A stretch of 64,000 bases of DNA from Subtercola vilae (lineage in GTDB: Bacteria > Actinomycetota > Actinomycetes > Actinomycetales > Microbacteriaceae). Under the pieces are notes generated by a model. That model searched no databases. It was given only the letters and a program-made list of their open reading frames with translations, and was not told the DNA's origin. Shown one piece after another: positions 8,628-16,593 of this stretch. The stretch's first letter is position 1, and each line of letters begins with the position of its first letter. The position numbers and the translations under genes were made by a program. The DNA is taken from NCBI RefSeq assembly GCF_004923255.1, contig NZ_QYRT01000015.1, positions 23,666 to 87,665 of the forward strand, given 5' to 3'.

Positions 8628-9197
8628 TCACGCCCTGAACGCGTCGATGGCGAGCTCGGCGAACCGACGAGCGCCCGCGAGCCTCTGCTGCACGCTGCCG
8701 CCGGGCAGCCCGCGTGCGGCCGCAAGAAAGAGCACTAAGTCGTCGAGCACGAAGTCGGCCCGCAATCCGCCCGCACGTTGCGCGCGACGGGAGAGTTCGG
8801 CGAGCGAACCCAGGAGCGCGGCGCGGTGTGCGTCGAGGTCGATCGACCGGGCATCCGTCGACAGGAACGCATCGATGAAGCGCTGGTTCATCGCATTCAG
8901 CTCGCCCACGCGGCAGAGCACCGCACAGAACCCTCGCCAGGGGTCAGGGTCGGCGCACTCTTCGTCGACGATCGCCCGGCACGCGCGCAGTTCGTCGGTG
9001 AAGATCTCGTCGATGAGTGCCTGTTTTGTGGGAAAGCGGCGGTACAGGGTAGCCGGGCCCACTCCGGCGCGGCGGGCCACCTCGCGCAGAGGTACGTCGA
9101 GGCCGCGTTCGGAGAACAGCGCCCGCGCCGCGTCGAGCACGAGCTCACGGTTCTCCTCCGCGTCGGCGCGCAGCATCTGAGGCAATCGAGTGGCCAT
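8628..9197 (-). CDS. TetR family transcriptional regulator
   Basis: A 189-residue repressor with an N-terminal helix-turn-helix at about residues 12-58 (ALFSERGLDVPLREVARRAG and ATLYRRFPTKQALI). The open frame continues upstream, but the ATG at 9197 directly before the TetR domain is the sensible start. It is divergent from an MDR-type oxidoreductase gene across about 100 bases that contain two short inverted repeats. It therefore probably represses that gene and itself. The inducer is unknown; the C-terminal half is variable, as is usual in the family. Confidence 0.88.
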   Translation of the reverse strand: MATRLPQMLRADAEENRELVLDAARALFSERGLDVPLREVARRAGVGPATLYRRFPTKQALIDEIFTDELRACRAIVDEECADPDPWRGFCAVLCRVGELNAMNQRFIDAFLSTDARSIDLDAHRAALLGSLAELSRRAQRAGGLRADFVLDDLVLFLAAARGLPGGSVQQRLAGARRFAELAIDAFRA

Positions 9198-9203
9198 ACC
9201 TCT

Positions 9204-9231
9204 CACTTTATCGAAGTGGACGTGGGCGTCC
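9204..9231. promoter_or_regulatory. Two adjacent inverted repeats, candidate TetR operator
   Basis: CACTT-5 bases-AAGTG is followed directly by GGACG-4 bases-CGTCC. Both lie immediately upstream of the TetR start and about 70 bases before the divergent oxidoreductase start. The position suits autoregulation plus control of the neighbour. Confidence 0.35.
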
Positions 9232-9296
9232 GGTACTGTCTCGAATGAACTCACGACCGGGTGACGGAGTACTCCGAACATCCCACGACAGAAACG

Positions 9297-10358
<1,062 letters not shown>

Positions 10359-10397
10359 CCGGTCGGGCCGGTCCCGAGCCGCGCCCGGGTCGGTCAC

Positions 10398-10430
10398 GAA
10401 TTGCTCCCGAATTGCTCCCGAATTGCTCCC
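10398..10430. repeat. Three tandem copies of an 11-base unit
   Basis: GAATTGCTCCC is repeated three times without error and is followed by GAGCTC. It lies between the ends of the convergent oxidoreductase and SDR-like genes. No coding role is apparent. Confidence 0.97.
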
Positions 10431-10434
10431 GAGC

Positions 10435-11325
10435 TCAGCCTGCCAGCACCGGGTAACCCCCGGCAGCCAGATCGGCGAGCATGCTCGGGTGCGTGGGGCG
10501 CCAGCCGAACGTGTCACGTGTCCAGGTGCTCGATGAGGGTTGGTCTGCGGCGAAGACGGCTCCGAGAAAACCGAAGTTCTCTGCCGCAACCGCTTCGACG
10601 GGCATCCGGAGCTGACCACCGATGGCCTCGGCGAGGGAGCGCATCGTGTCGCCCTCGTCGGCGACGGCGTGCACCACCGTGCCCGCTTCGGCCTGTTCGA
10701 GCACGAGCCGAAACAGTGTTGCGGCGTCGCGTCGGTGCACGGCGGGCCAGCGCTGGCTGCCGTCGCCGATGAACCCCGAGACGCCCGAGCGCTCGGCGGC
10801 GGTGATGAGAATGCCGGCGAACCCGTAGCTCACCCCGGCCTCGTGAACCGAGCGCGGCAGGCGAACGACGGCAGAACGAACCCCTTTCTCAGCCAGTTTC
10901 AGCACGCCTTGGGCGTTGCGGCCGCGCCCTCCCACGGGCCCATCGACCAGCGCAGGGTCATGCTCGGTCGACGCGCGCCCGGCCACACCGGGCGTGCCAG
11001 ACGCGATCACCAGCGGCTTGCCGGTCTCGATGAGCGCCGCGCCGAGCGTCTCGAGCGCAAACGCCTCTTCGGCGACTCCCTCTGCGAACTTGGTGAAATC
11101 GTTACTGAAGGCGAGGTGAATGACCCCGTCGCTCTGCTCTGCTCCGGCTGTCAGGATGCCCGCATCGTCGACGTCGCCCCGAAGAACGGTTGCGCCCAGC
11201 GCTTCGATGATCTGGGCCGAGCCCTCCGACCGGGCCAGGCCCAGAACCTCATGGCCCGAGGCGATGAGTTCGGCGGTGACGGCCGAGCCGATGCCCCCTG
11301 AGGCACCTGTGACAAAAACACGCAT
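10435..11325 (-). CDS. NAD(P)-binding SDR-like epimerase/reductase
   Basis: A 296-residue extended or atypical short-chain dehydrogenase. The N-terminal Rossmann motif TGASGGIG is at residues 6-13, and DGVIHLAF matches the second nucleotide-binding strand. The usual YxxxK catalytic pair is not obvious, so it may be an atypical member. The ribosome site AAAGGAG precedes the ATG. It is divergent from a TetR gene, with two copies of an 11-base direct repeat in between, which suggests inducible control. The substrate is unknown. Confidence 0.85.
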   Translation of the reverse strand: MRVFVTGASGGIGSAVTAELIASGHEVLGLARSEGSAQIIEALGATVLRGDVDDAGILTAGAEQSDGVIHLAFSNDFTKFAEGVAEEAFALETLGAALIETGKPLVIASGTPGVAGRASTEHDPALVDGPVGGRGRNAQGVLKLAEKGVRSAVVRLPRSVHEAGVSYGFAGILITAAERSGVSGFIGDGSQRWPAVHRRDAATLFRLVLEQAEAGTVVHAVADEGDTMRSLAEAIGGQLRMPVEAVAAENFGFLGAVFAADQPSSSTWTRDTFGWRPTHPSMLADLAAGGYPVLAG

Positions 11326-11339
11326 GAGAAGCTCCTTTT

Positions 11340-11391
11340 GTGATGCGACTTGACTCCCATCACCCTAGCACCGTGATGCGACTCTTGTCGC
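11340..11391. promoter_or_regulatory. Direct repeats and palindrome, candidate TetR operator
   Basis: GTGATGCGACT occurs at 11340-11350 and again at 11373-11383. The second copy forms half of an inverted repeat, GCGAC-TCTT-GTCGC (11378-11391). The site lies in the short gap between the SDR-like gene and the divergent TetR gene and would overlap promoters for both. Confidence 0.45.
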
Positions 11392-11408
11392 GTCGATAGA
11401 CTGGGCCC

Positions 11409-11993
11409 ATGCCTCGTTGGGAACCTGATGCTCGTGCACGCTTCGTCGTCGCCGCCCTGCAGCTCTTCACCGACCAGGGGTACGACGACACCACGGTCGC
11501 CGAGATCGCCGAACGGGCTGGGCTCACGAAGAGCACCTTCTTTCGCCACTTCAGTGACAAGCGCGAGGTTCTCGCTGCCGGGCAGGAGACCCTCTCGCGG
11601 CTCCTGGCCGACGGCATCACGGCCGCGCCCGCGTCGGCAACCCCGCTCGAGGCGGTGGGTGCTGGCCTCGCGCACGCGGCGGCGACCATGACGCAGTTCA
11701 ACCGCGAACTGGCCCCCCGGCTTGCGGCGGTCATCGCCTCGAGCTCCGAACTGCAGCAGCGCGATGCCCTGAAGCGGGTAGGCATGGCGGCAGCCATGAC
11801 GGATGCCCTGCGTGCTCGAGGCGTGCCCGACCCCGTTGCCTCCGCGGCGGCCGAACTGGGGCTACTCGCCTTCAAAGAGGCATTCGCGGCGTGGGTCGCC
11901 GACGAGTCACCCACCGAAAGCCCCACCGAGCTGGCCGACCTGATGCACGGGTCGCTCGACCGCTTGCGCGCGGCGGTCTCGCAACTCGGCTAG
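11409..11993 (+). CDS. TetR family transcriptional regulator
   Basis: A 194-residue regulator with a clear N-terminal helix-turn-helix (ALQLFTDQGYDDTTVAEIAE and STFFRHFSDKREVL). The ATG at 11409 begins just before the domain and fits the family length. It is divergent from the SDR-like gene and probably controls it through the repeated GTGATGCGACT element. The C-terminal ligand domain gives no hint of the inducer. Downstream, the gap before the next convergent gene is filled by a 23-base tandem array. Confidence 0.9.
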   Translation: MPRWEPDARARFVVAALQLFTDQGYDDTTVAEIAERAGLTKSTFFRHFSDKREVLAAGQETLSRLLADGITAAPASATPLEAVGAGLAHAAATMTQFNRELAPRLAAVIASSSELQQRDALKRVGMAAAMTDALRARGVPDPVASAAAELGLLAFKEAFAAWVADESPTESPTELADLMHGSLDRLRAAVSQLG

Positions 11994-12020
11994 GAGCCCG
12001 ACGCCCGAACTTCCAAAGCC

Positions 12021-12130
12021 CTATCGTTCGATTTGGAGGTGTTCTATCGTTCGATTTGGAGGTGTTCTATCGTTCGATTTGGAGGTGTTCTATCGTTCGA
12101 TTTGGAGGTGTTCTATCGGTCGATTTGGAG
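12021..12130. repeat. 23-base tandem array, four perfect copies plus a partial fifth
   Basis: The unit begins CTATCGTTCGATTTGG and ends AGGTGTT. Four identical copies run from 12021 to 12112. A fifth, 18-base copy has one change (GTT to GGT). Each unit contains ATCG-2 bases-CGAT, an inverted repeat kept in all five copies. The period is not a multiple of three and no frame crosses it sensibly, so it is non-coding. It lies between the end of a TetR gene and the end of a leftward decaying gene. Confidence 0.97.
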
Positions 12131-12144
12131 CATGCGGCCGACGA

Positions 12145-13275
12145 TCACGCGGGCAGCGCACGCACGACCTCGGCAGCGTCGATACCGTCGTCTTCGCGCA
12201 GCCGTAGGTCGCGGTCGAACACGCGCCGCACCGAGTTTCCGGCGAGGTCTTCGAGGCGCGTGGCAATGTGCAGTCGCCAATCTGCCCGCGAAGCGCTGGC
12301 GGTAATGGCAGCTGGGGCGAACGCCCACTCGGAGCCATCAGAGCTGACCGAGACCATACCGGGCACCGGATGCCCGCGACCGTCTCGAAGGCGAATGCAG
12401 CTCAGTGCGAGCGCGCGGTCGAGCGGCCTCTCGAACCGAACCACGAGCGCATCGCCGCCCAGCACGCAACCGCGGGAGGCGCCGCATGCCGCCCAGCGCA
12501 ACTCCCACCGGGCCGGATCGACGCGGGAGCGCACGGGCGCCGCGACGCGGAAGCTGCGCGAAGCGCCCGTTGAGAGCAGGGCGCCCCGGGCATCCAAAAG
12601 CCCCGAACCCACGCTGAATGTCACGGTAGCGCCCTCGACGAGCGGCGCGCCGACCACGGCATTCGGCTGCAGGCCGCGCTTGATGCGACCCGGTTCGAGC
12701 AGCGCGGTCAGGCGTCGGCGGCTGCGATCCCACAGTTCGGGAGGGAGGTCGTACAGGGCTCCCGCGATCTCAGTGCCGTTCGCGTCGAGGAGGCGCAGCT
12801 GCCCGGCTGAACTACCTTCGGGCATCTCGTGAGAGAAGGTGACGGCGAAGCGCAACAGGTTCGCGGGCACCTCGCCGCCGCCGGGGTCGATCGAGACGAC
12901 GGTGGTGAGGCGAGGGGGTGGGCCGCCCGGCACCGCCACCCGGGCGCATTCGGCCCACACGCCGCTCGCGGGGTCGCGGCGAGCCACCACGAAGACGCTG
13001 CCCGGCGCGGCGGCGAAACGCGGCGTGAAACGCAGACCGCCGATCTCCCGCTGCCACGACCCCGCCATCGCAACGAGGTCTGCAGTGCCGAGCACCGCGT
13101 CGGCGGGAACCACAGCGAGCGCGCGGGGCCACGCGTCGGCAGAGCCGTGCGCGGCACTCCCTCTGGTGAGGTCGGGCAGGCCTGGCAGGGCCCGACCGTT
13201 CACGATCACAGCACCCTCCACCCACGCGGCCCGCACGCTGCCAGCGTCGCCGGGCAGACCGACGGCAGCCGACAC
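12145..13275 (-). CDS. Ig-like (SbsA/Big_5-type) domain protein, probably degenerate at N-terminus
   Basis: The frame encodes about 376 residues from a GTG at 13275, a start chosen with little support. The core resembles a conserved family with bacterial Ig-like domains: NLLRFAVTFSHEMPEG, then RLLDANGTEI, then ELWDRSRRRLTALLEPGRIKRG, with a C-terminal LEDLAGNSV. No signal peptide is seen, although such proteins are usually exported. Upstream, a CTG at 13329 overlaps the stop of the preceding frame as CTGA, the geometry of a lost ATGA start. The 5' part contains a 12-base tandem array. Together with the broken partner gene upstream, this suggests a decaying pair. Family naming is from memory. 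Confidence 0.55.
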   Translation of the reverse strand: MSAAVGLPGDAGSVRAAWVEGAVIVNGRALPGLPDLTRGSAAHGSADAWPRALAVVPADAVLGTADLVAMAGSWQREIGGLRFTPRFAAAPGSVFVVARRDPASGVWAECARVAVPGGPPPRLTTVVSIDPGGGEVPANLLRFAVTFSHEMPEGSSAGQLRLLDANGTEIAGALYDLPPELWDRSRRRLTALLEPGRIKRGLQPNAVVGAPLVEGATVTFSVGSGLLDARGALLSTGASRSFRVAAPVRSRVDPARWELRWAACGASRGCVLGGDALVVRFERPLDRALALSCIRLRDGRGHPVPGMVSVSSDGSEWAFAPAAITASASRADWRLHIATRLEDLAGNSVRRVFDRDLRLREDDGIDAAEVVRALPA

Positions 13276-13280
13276 GCCGC

Positions 13281-13328
13281 CCGCATTGCTGCCCGAATCG
13301 CCGCCCGAATCGCTGCCCGAATCGCTCA
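13281..13328. repeat. Four tandem copies of a 12-base unit
   Basis: Units CCGCATTGCTGC, CCGAATCGCCGC, CCGAATCGCTGC and CCGAATCGCTCA follow each other. On the minus strand they read as Ser/Asp/Gly-rich codons at the start of the Ig-like frame, and they cover the stop of the preceding frame. The unit resembles the 11-base unit at 10398. Confidence 0.9.
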
Positions 13329-13949
13329 GAGCACCGCCGCCTCGAGTGTGCGCAGCCGCTGCTCTCCGTCGTCGTTCTGCACCACCACCACGGCGCCGCG
13401 GTCGAGCGAGGCCATCCACGTGACGCCGGCATGCGCGTCGAGCGTCTCGCGCTCGACGCCGAGCGGCGCCCCCGGCTCCGACATCGGTTGCGTCAGCCCC
13501 GCCTGGCCTGCGATCGAAGCGGCCGCGATCTTCAGCAGCGGATGCCGCGTGTTCGACACCAGCAGAAACTCCTGGCCGTCACGGTCGTACGAGACCAGGC
13601 TGAACGGCTGGTTCATCGGGCCCAGTTCGGCCACCGTGCGCCCCCGCACAAGCGCCCCGTTCTTCAGTTACAGATACACGGCATGCGACTGCGGGTGAAC
13701 GGTCATCCCCCGGATGATCGCACCCCCGCGCTCCACCCCGAGCAGGGAAGCGAGCTTGGCGTCGAGCTGCTCGACCCGAACACGCTGCGCCCCCTCCTGG
13801 GCCGCGCCTTCGGGCTCGAGTTCGAACGCGAACACCGTCGCCGCGGCCACATCGGCGACGAACAGCACGGCACCGCCGCTCGGCGAAAGCTCAGGCGAGA
13901 ACAGCAGCGGGCCGGCAGAGGCGAGGGTGATCGGGGTCGAAACGGTCAT
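13326..13949 (-). pseudogene. Beta-propeller-like gene with in-frame stop and apparent internal deletion
   Basis: The first part (13949-13671) begins MTVSTPITLASAGPLLF with a good ribosome site (TAAGGAG) and reaches GMTVHPQSHAVYL before a TAA at 13668-13670. Reading on in the same frame gives LKNGALVRGRTVAELGPMN, then SYDRDGQEFLLVSN, and ends at 13326. In the family as I remember it, the N-terminal motif (FVAD, then the VHP motif) and the C-terminal motif (AELG, FLL.AN) are separated by roughly 150 further residues. Here they nearly abut, so both a nonsense codon and a middle deletion are likely. The pair with the downstream Ig-like frame looks like an old operon in decay. Confidence 0.6.
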
Positions 13950-14024
13950 TGCGGGTGGGCTCCTTAGCGGATCATCGTGAGCCCTTTATACACCTGCAAC
14001 CTTGTCGCTTTCGGCGGAATATCT

Positions 14025-14100
14025 CCCATTCCCCGGGTTTCTCCTGCCCCATTCCCCGGGCTACTCCTGCCCCATTCCCCGGGTTTCCACTGCCCCATTC
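14025..14100. repeat. Second 23-base tandem array, three copies plus partial
   Basis: Units start CCCATTCCCCGGG at 14025, 14048 and 14071, with a partial copy at 14094. Each full unit is 23 bases and contains CCCGGG. Copies differ at three or four bases near the 3' part. The array forms the 3' end of the leftward MFS gene: the substitution in the second copy creates its TAG stop codon. Confidence 0.95.
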
Positions 14101-15587
14101 GCAGCATCGTCGCCGCCCGCACCCGCCCGCCGAGTGCGCACGATTCCCCACCCGACAAGGGCAGCCGCGATGACGGTGAGACTGAGCGCCGAAATGGTGA
14201 TCGCCTGCTGAAACTGGGCCGTCTGCGCAGGTACCCAGTTCGTCGAGGCAAGGGTACCGACGAACACCGCAGCCAGAACCGTTCCGGTCACGGCGACACC
14301 GATGGCCGAGGCGACCTCCGTCACAGAGTCGCTGAGGGCGGCACCGATGGAGGTTCTGTTCTTCGGCAGACCGTTGAGCACGTTCACCGCGGCGACCACG
14401 CCCACCACCCGCAGCCCGGCGGCCACCAGGGCCAGCGAGATCGCCACCCACGCGTACCCGAAACTCCCGAGTACCGCGTAGACGGCGAGCCCGATCACGA
14501 CCGCCGACGCACTCAGCCACGCTGCCCGGCCCAGACCGACGCGTTCGACGAACGGGTTGACGAACGGCCCGGCCCCGAGCAGCACGACGACCTGCGGCAG
14601 CATGCCGAGGGCTGCGAGGGCGGGCGGCCACCCCCAGGCGAGCTGCAGCTGCAGCGTCACCATGTAGCCGAGGCCCGCGGTGGCCAAGCCGGCCGCAGCT
14701 TTGAATGCGAGGCCGCTCGAGACGAGCGGGCGGGCGATGAGCTTCAGATCGAGCAGCGGATGCCGAGCCGTACGCTCCCGCCGCACAAAGGCAATCGCCC
14801 CCGCGACGGCCGCCGTCGTCATGGCCCACGGCAGCCACGAGCCCGCACCCTCGTTCACGAACAGCGTCGGCGCAACCAGCGCGAACACAATTGTCGCCGT
14901 GCCGAGCGCTGCGCCCGCGACATCGATCGGGTCGCGGTGCAGGTCGGCCGCGTCATCACGCGCGATTCCGAACCGGATGCCCACAAAAGCCAGCGCCGCA
15001 ATCGGAACGTTCACCAGCAGCAGTACCTGCCACGGGGCGATCGCGAGCACCAGGCCGCCGACCGTGGGGCCCACGGCGAGGCCGACCAGACCGACCGTCG
15101 AAATGAGCGTGATCGCGCGCACCCGCAGGCTCTCGGTGTCGAACAGACGAAACGCCAGCGCCATCGAGCCGGGAGTCGTCATGGCCGCCGCGATGCCCAT
15201 CACAACGCGAACGGCGATGAGCTGGTCTGCGGTAGTCACAAACGCCGTCGCGAGGCTCGCCACGCCCAGCAGCACCAGGCCGATAAGCATGATGCGTCGC
15301 CTGCCAAACCGGTCGGCCACTGCGCCGAAGACGAGCATGAGCCCACCGAAGACCACGGCATACGAACCCGTCACCCACTGCAGACCGGTCGTCGATGCGT
15401 GCAGATCGCGCCCGATCGTCGGCAGCGCAACATTCAGAATCGAGTTGTCGAGCATCTCGAACAGAAAGATGGCCGAGAGACCGGCCAGAGCCAACCCCGC
15501 CGCTCGCAGCGATGTGGGAGAGGAGGCAGACGCAGGCGCCCCACCGGCTGCGGTTATCGTTTCGTCGGGGTGGCGCTGGGCGCTCAT
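14061..15587 (-). CDS. MFS drug-efflux-type transporter (DHA2/EmrB-like, 14 TM)
   Basis: A 508-residue membrane exporter of the major facilitator superfamily. Motif A-like VADRFGRRRIMLIG is near residue 88, and LDNSILNVALPTIG in the first helix is typical of the DHA2 group. About 14 hydrophobic segments can be counted. It is divergent from a TetR gene that has matching palindromes in the gap, the classic arrangement for repressed efflux. The last residues (ETRGMGQE) and the stop codon are encoded by a 23-base tandem array, so the natural C-terminus may have been replaced. Confidence 0.9.
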   Translation of the reverse strand: MSAQRHPDETITAAGGAPASASSPTSLRAAGLALAGLSAIFLFEMLDNSILNVALPTIGRDLHASTTGLQWVTGSYAVVFGGLMLVFGAVADRFGRRRIMLIGLVLLGVASLATAFVTTADQLIAVRVVMGIAAAMTTPGSMALAFRLFDTESLRVRAITLISTVGLVGLAVGPTVGGLVLAIAPWQVLLLVNVPIAALAFVGIRFGIARDDAADLHRDPIDVAGAALGTATIVFALVAPTLFVNEGAGSWLPWAMTTAAVAGAIAFVRRERTARHPLLDLKLIARPLVSSGLAFKAAAGLATAGLGYMVTLQLQLAWGWPPALAALGMLPQVVVLLGAGPFVNPFVERVGLGRAAWLSASAVVIGLAVYAVLGSFGYAWVAISLALVAAGLRVVGVVAAVNVLNGLPKNRTSIGAALSDSVTEVASAIGVAVTGTVLAAVFVGTLASTNWVPAQTAQFQQAITISALSLTVIAAALVGWGIVRTRRAGAGGDDAANGAVETRGMGQE

Positions 15588-15632
15588 GGGCGCTCCTTTC
15601 GTGATGAATCACGGTGATCGAGATGGTTATGA

Positions 15633-15685
15633 ACGAACAATGTTCGTAATGACGTACTTAGTTATATGCCGCGAACCACGTTCGT
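15633..15685. promoter_or_regulatory. Paired palindromes, candidate TetR operators for the MFS exporter
   Basis: ACGAAC-AAT-GTTCGT (15633-15647) and GCGAAC-CAC-GTTCGT (15671-15685) share the same half-sites and spacing. They lie 38 bases apart in the gap between the MFS gene and the TetR gene. The second copy would fall inside the coding region if translation began at the ATG at 15666, which favours the later ATG at 15705. Confidence 0.6.
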
Positions 15686-15704
15686 GTCAAGGTACGATGT
15701 CAGC

Positions 15705-16484
15705 ATGCCCGCGAACCCAAGACAACGCCGCAGAGACCGCCATGCCCCGTCGCCGTCGGCCCCCGCAGCATCCATCACCCCACGAAAACTGCCGCTCACC
15801 GTCGAGCGCATCACCGATGCCGCGCTCGAGGTCGTCGCCACCCAGAACTACGATGCGCTGACAATGCGAAGCGTGGCGAAGCTGCTCGACACCGGCCCTG
15901 CCTCTCTCTACGCTCACGTCGTGAACAAGGCCGACCTCGATGAGCTGATCATCGGCCGGCTCTGCAACCAGTTGGTCTTGCCCACGCCCGACGCGGCACG
16001 CTGGCGCGAGCAGATCGCCGACGTCTGCGCGCAGCTGCGTGACCAGTACCTGGCGTACCCGGGTATTTCGCGGGCCGCCTTCGCCATGGTCGCCACCGAC
16101 CTCGATGTACTGCGCGTCGCCGAGGGCATGCTGGCCATCCTGGTCACCGCCGGCATCGACCCACAGACCGCGGCCTGGGCGATCGACGCTCTCTATCTCT
16201 ATGTGGGTGCGTACACGCTCGAGATCTCGCTCGCCGCACGAGGGGGAATCGATTCCGGCGGTACCGACGAAATCGACGGCTCCGGCCGCGCCGGCGACAC
16301 CGGCCGCCCCGACGCCGACGGGGTCGTCGGCCGCGAGCAGCGCGACGAGGTGCTTCGCCGTTTCTCCGCCCTGCCGGCCGACACCTTTCCGAACACCCGA
16401 CGGTACGCCACCGAGTTGACCTCTGGCACCGGGCACGAACGGTTCGACTTCACCGTGGGCCTGATGCTCGCCACGCTGCTGTGA
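15705..16484 (+). CDS. TetR family regulator with TetR_C-type ligand domain
   Basis: A 259-residue repressor. The DNA-binding domain is at about residues 32-78 (ITDAALEVVATQNYDALTMRSVAK and ASLYAHVVNKADL), followed by a tetracycline-repressor-type C-terminal domain. A Gly/Asp-rich insertion (about residues 180-205) interrupts that domain. The ATG at 15705 is preferred over the one at 15666 because two operator-like palindromes lie between or just before them. TACGAT sits 6 bases before this ATG, so a leaderless transcript is possible. It probably represses the divergent MFS exporter. Confidence 0.87.
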   Translation: MPANPRQRRRDRHAPSPSAPAASITPRKLPLTVERITDAALEVVATQNYDALTMRSVAKLLDTGPASLYAHVVNKADLDELIIGRLCNQLVLPTPDAARWREQIADVCAQLRDQYLAYPGISRAAFAMVATDLDVLRVAEGMLAILVTAGIDPQTAAWAIDALYLYVGAYTLEISLAARGGIDSGGTDEIDGSGRAGDTGRPDADGVVGREQRDEVLRRFSALPADTFPNTRRYATELTSGTGHERFDFTVGLMLATLL

Positions 16485-16593
16485 GGGTGTGCTTCACGAC
16501 GGCCGCGGCGAAGTGCTGCAGAGAGGGGCGCTGAGGCCGAGAACTTCGGGGCGCAAACAGGCCCGGTAGCCTTGACAGCGAAAAGGGGGGCGC

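Noticed and set aside
12021..12130. Possible CRISPR array
   Set aside because: The 23-base units abut directly with no spacers, and no cas genes are present.
13977..15617. Long open frame (546 codons) on the plus strand
   Set aside because: It is antisense to the MFS gene, with Arg/His/Glu-rich composition and no recognisable domain.
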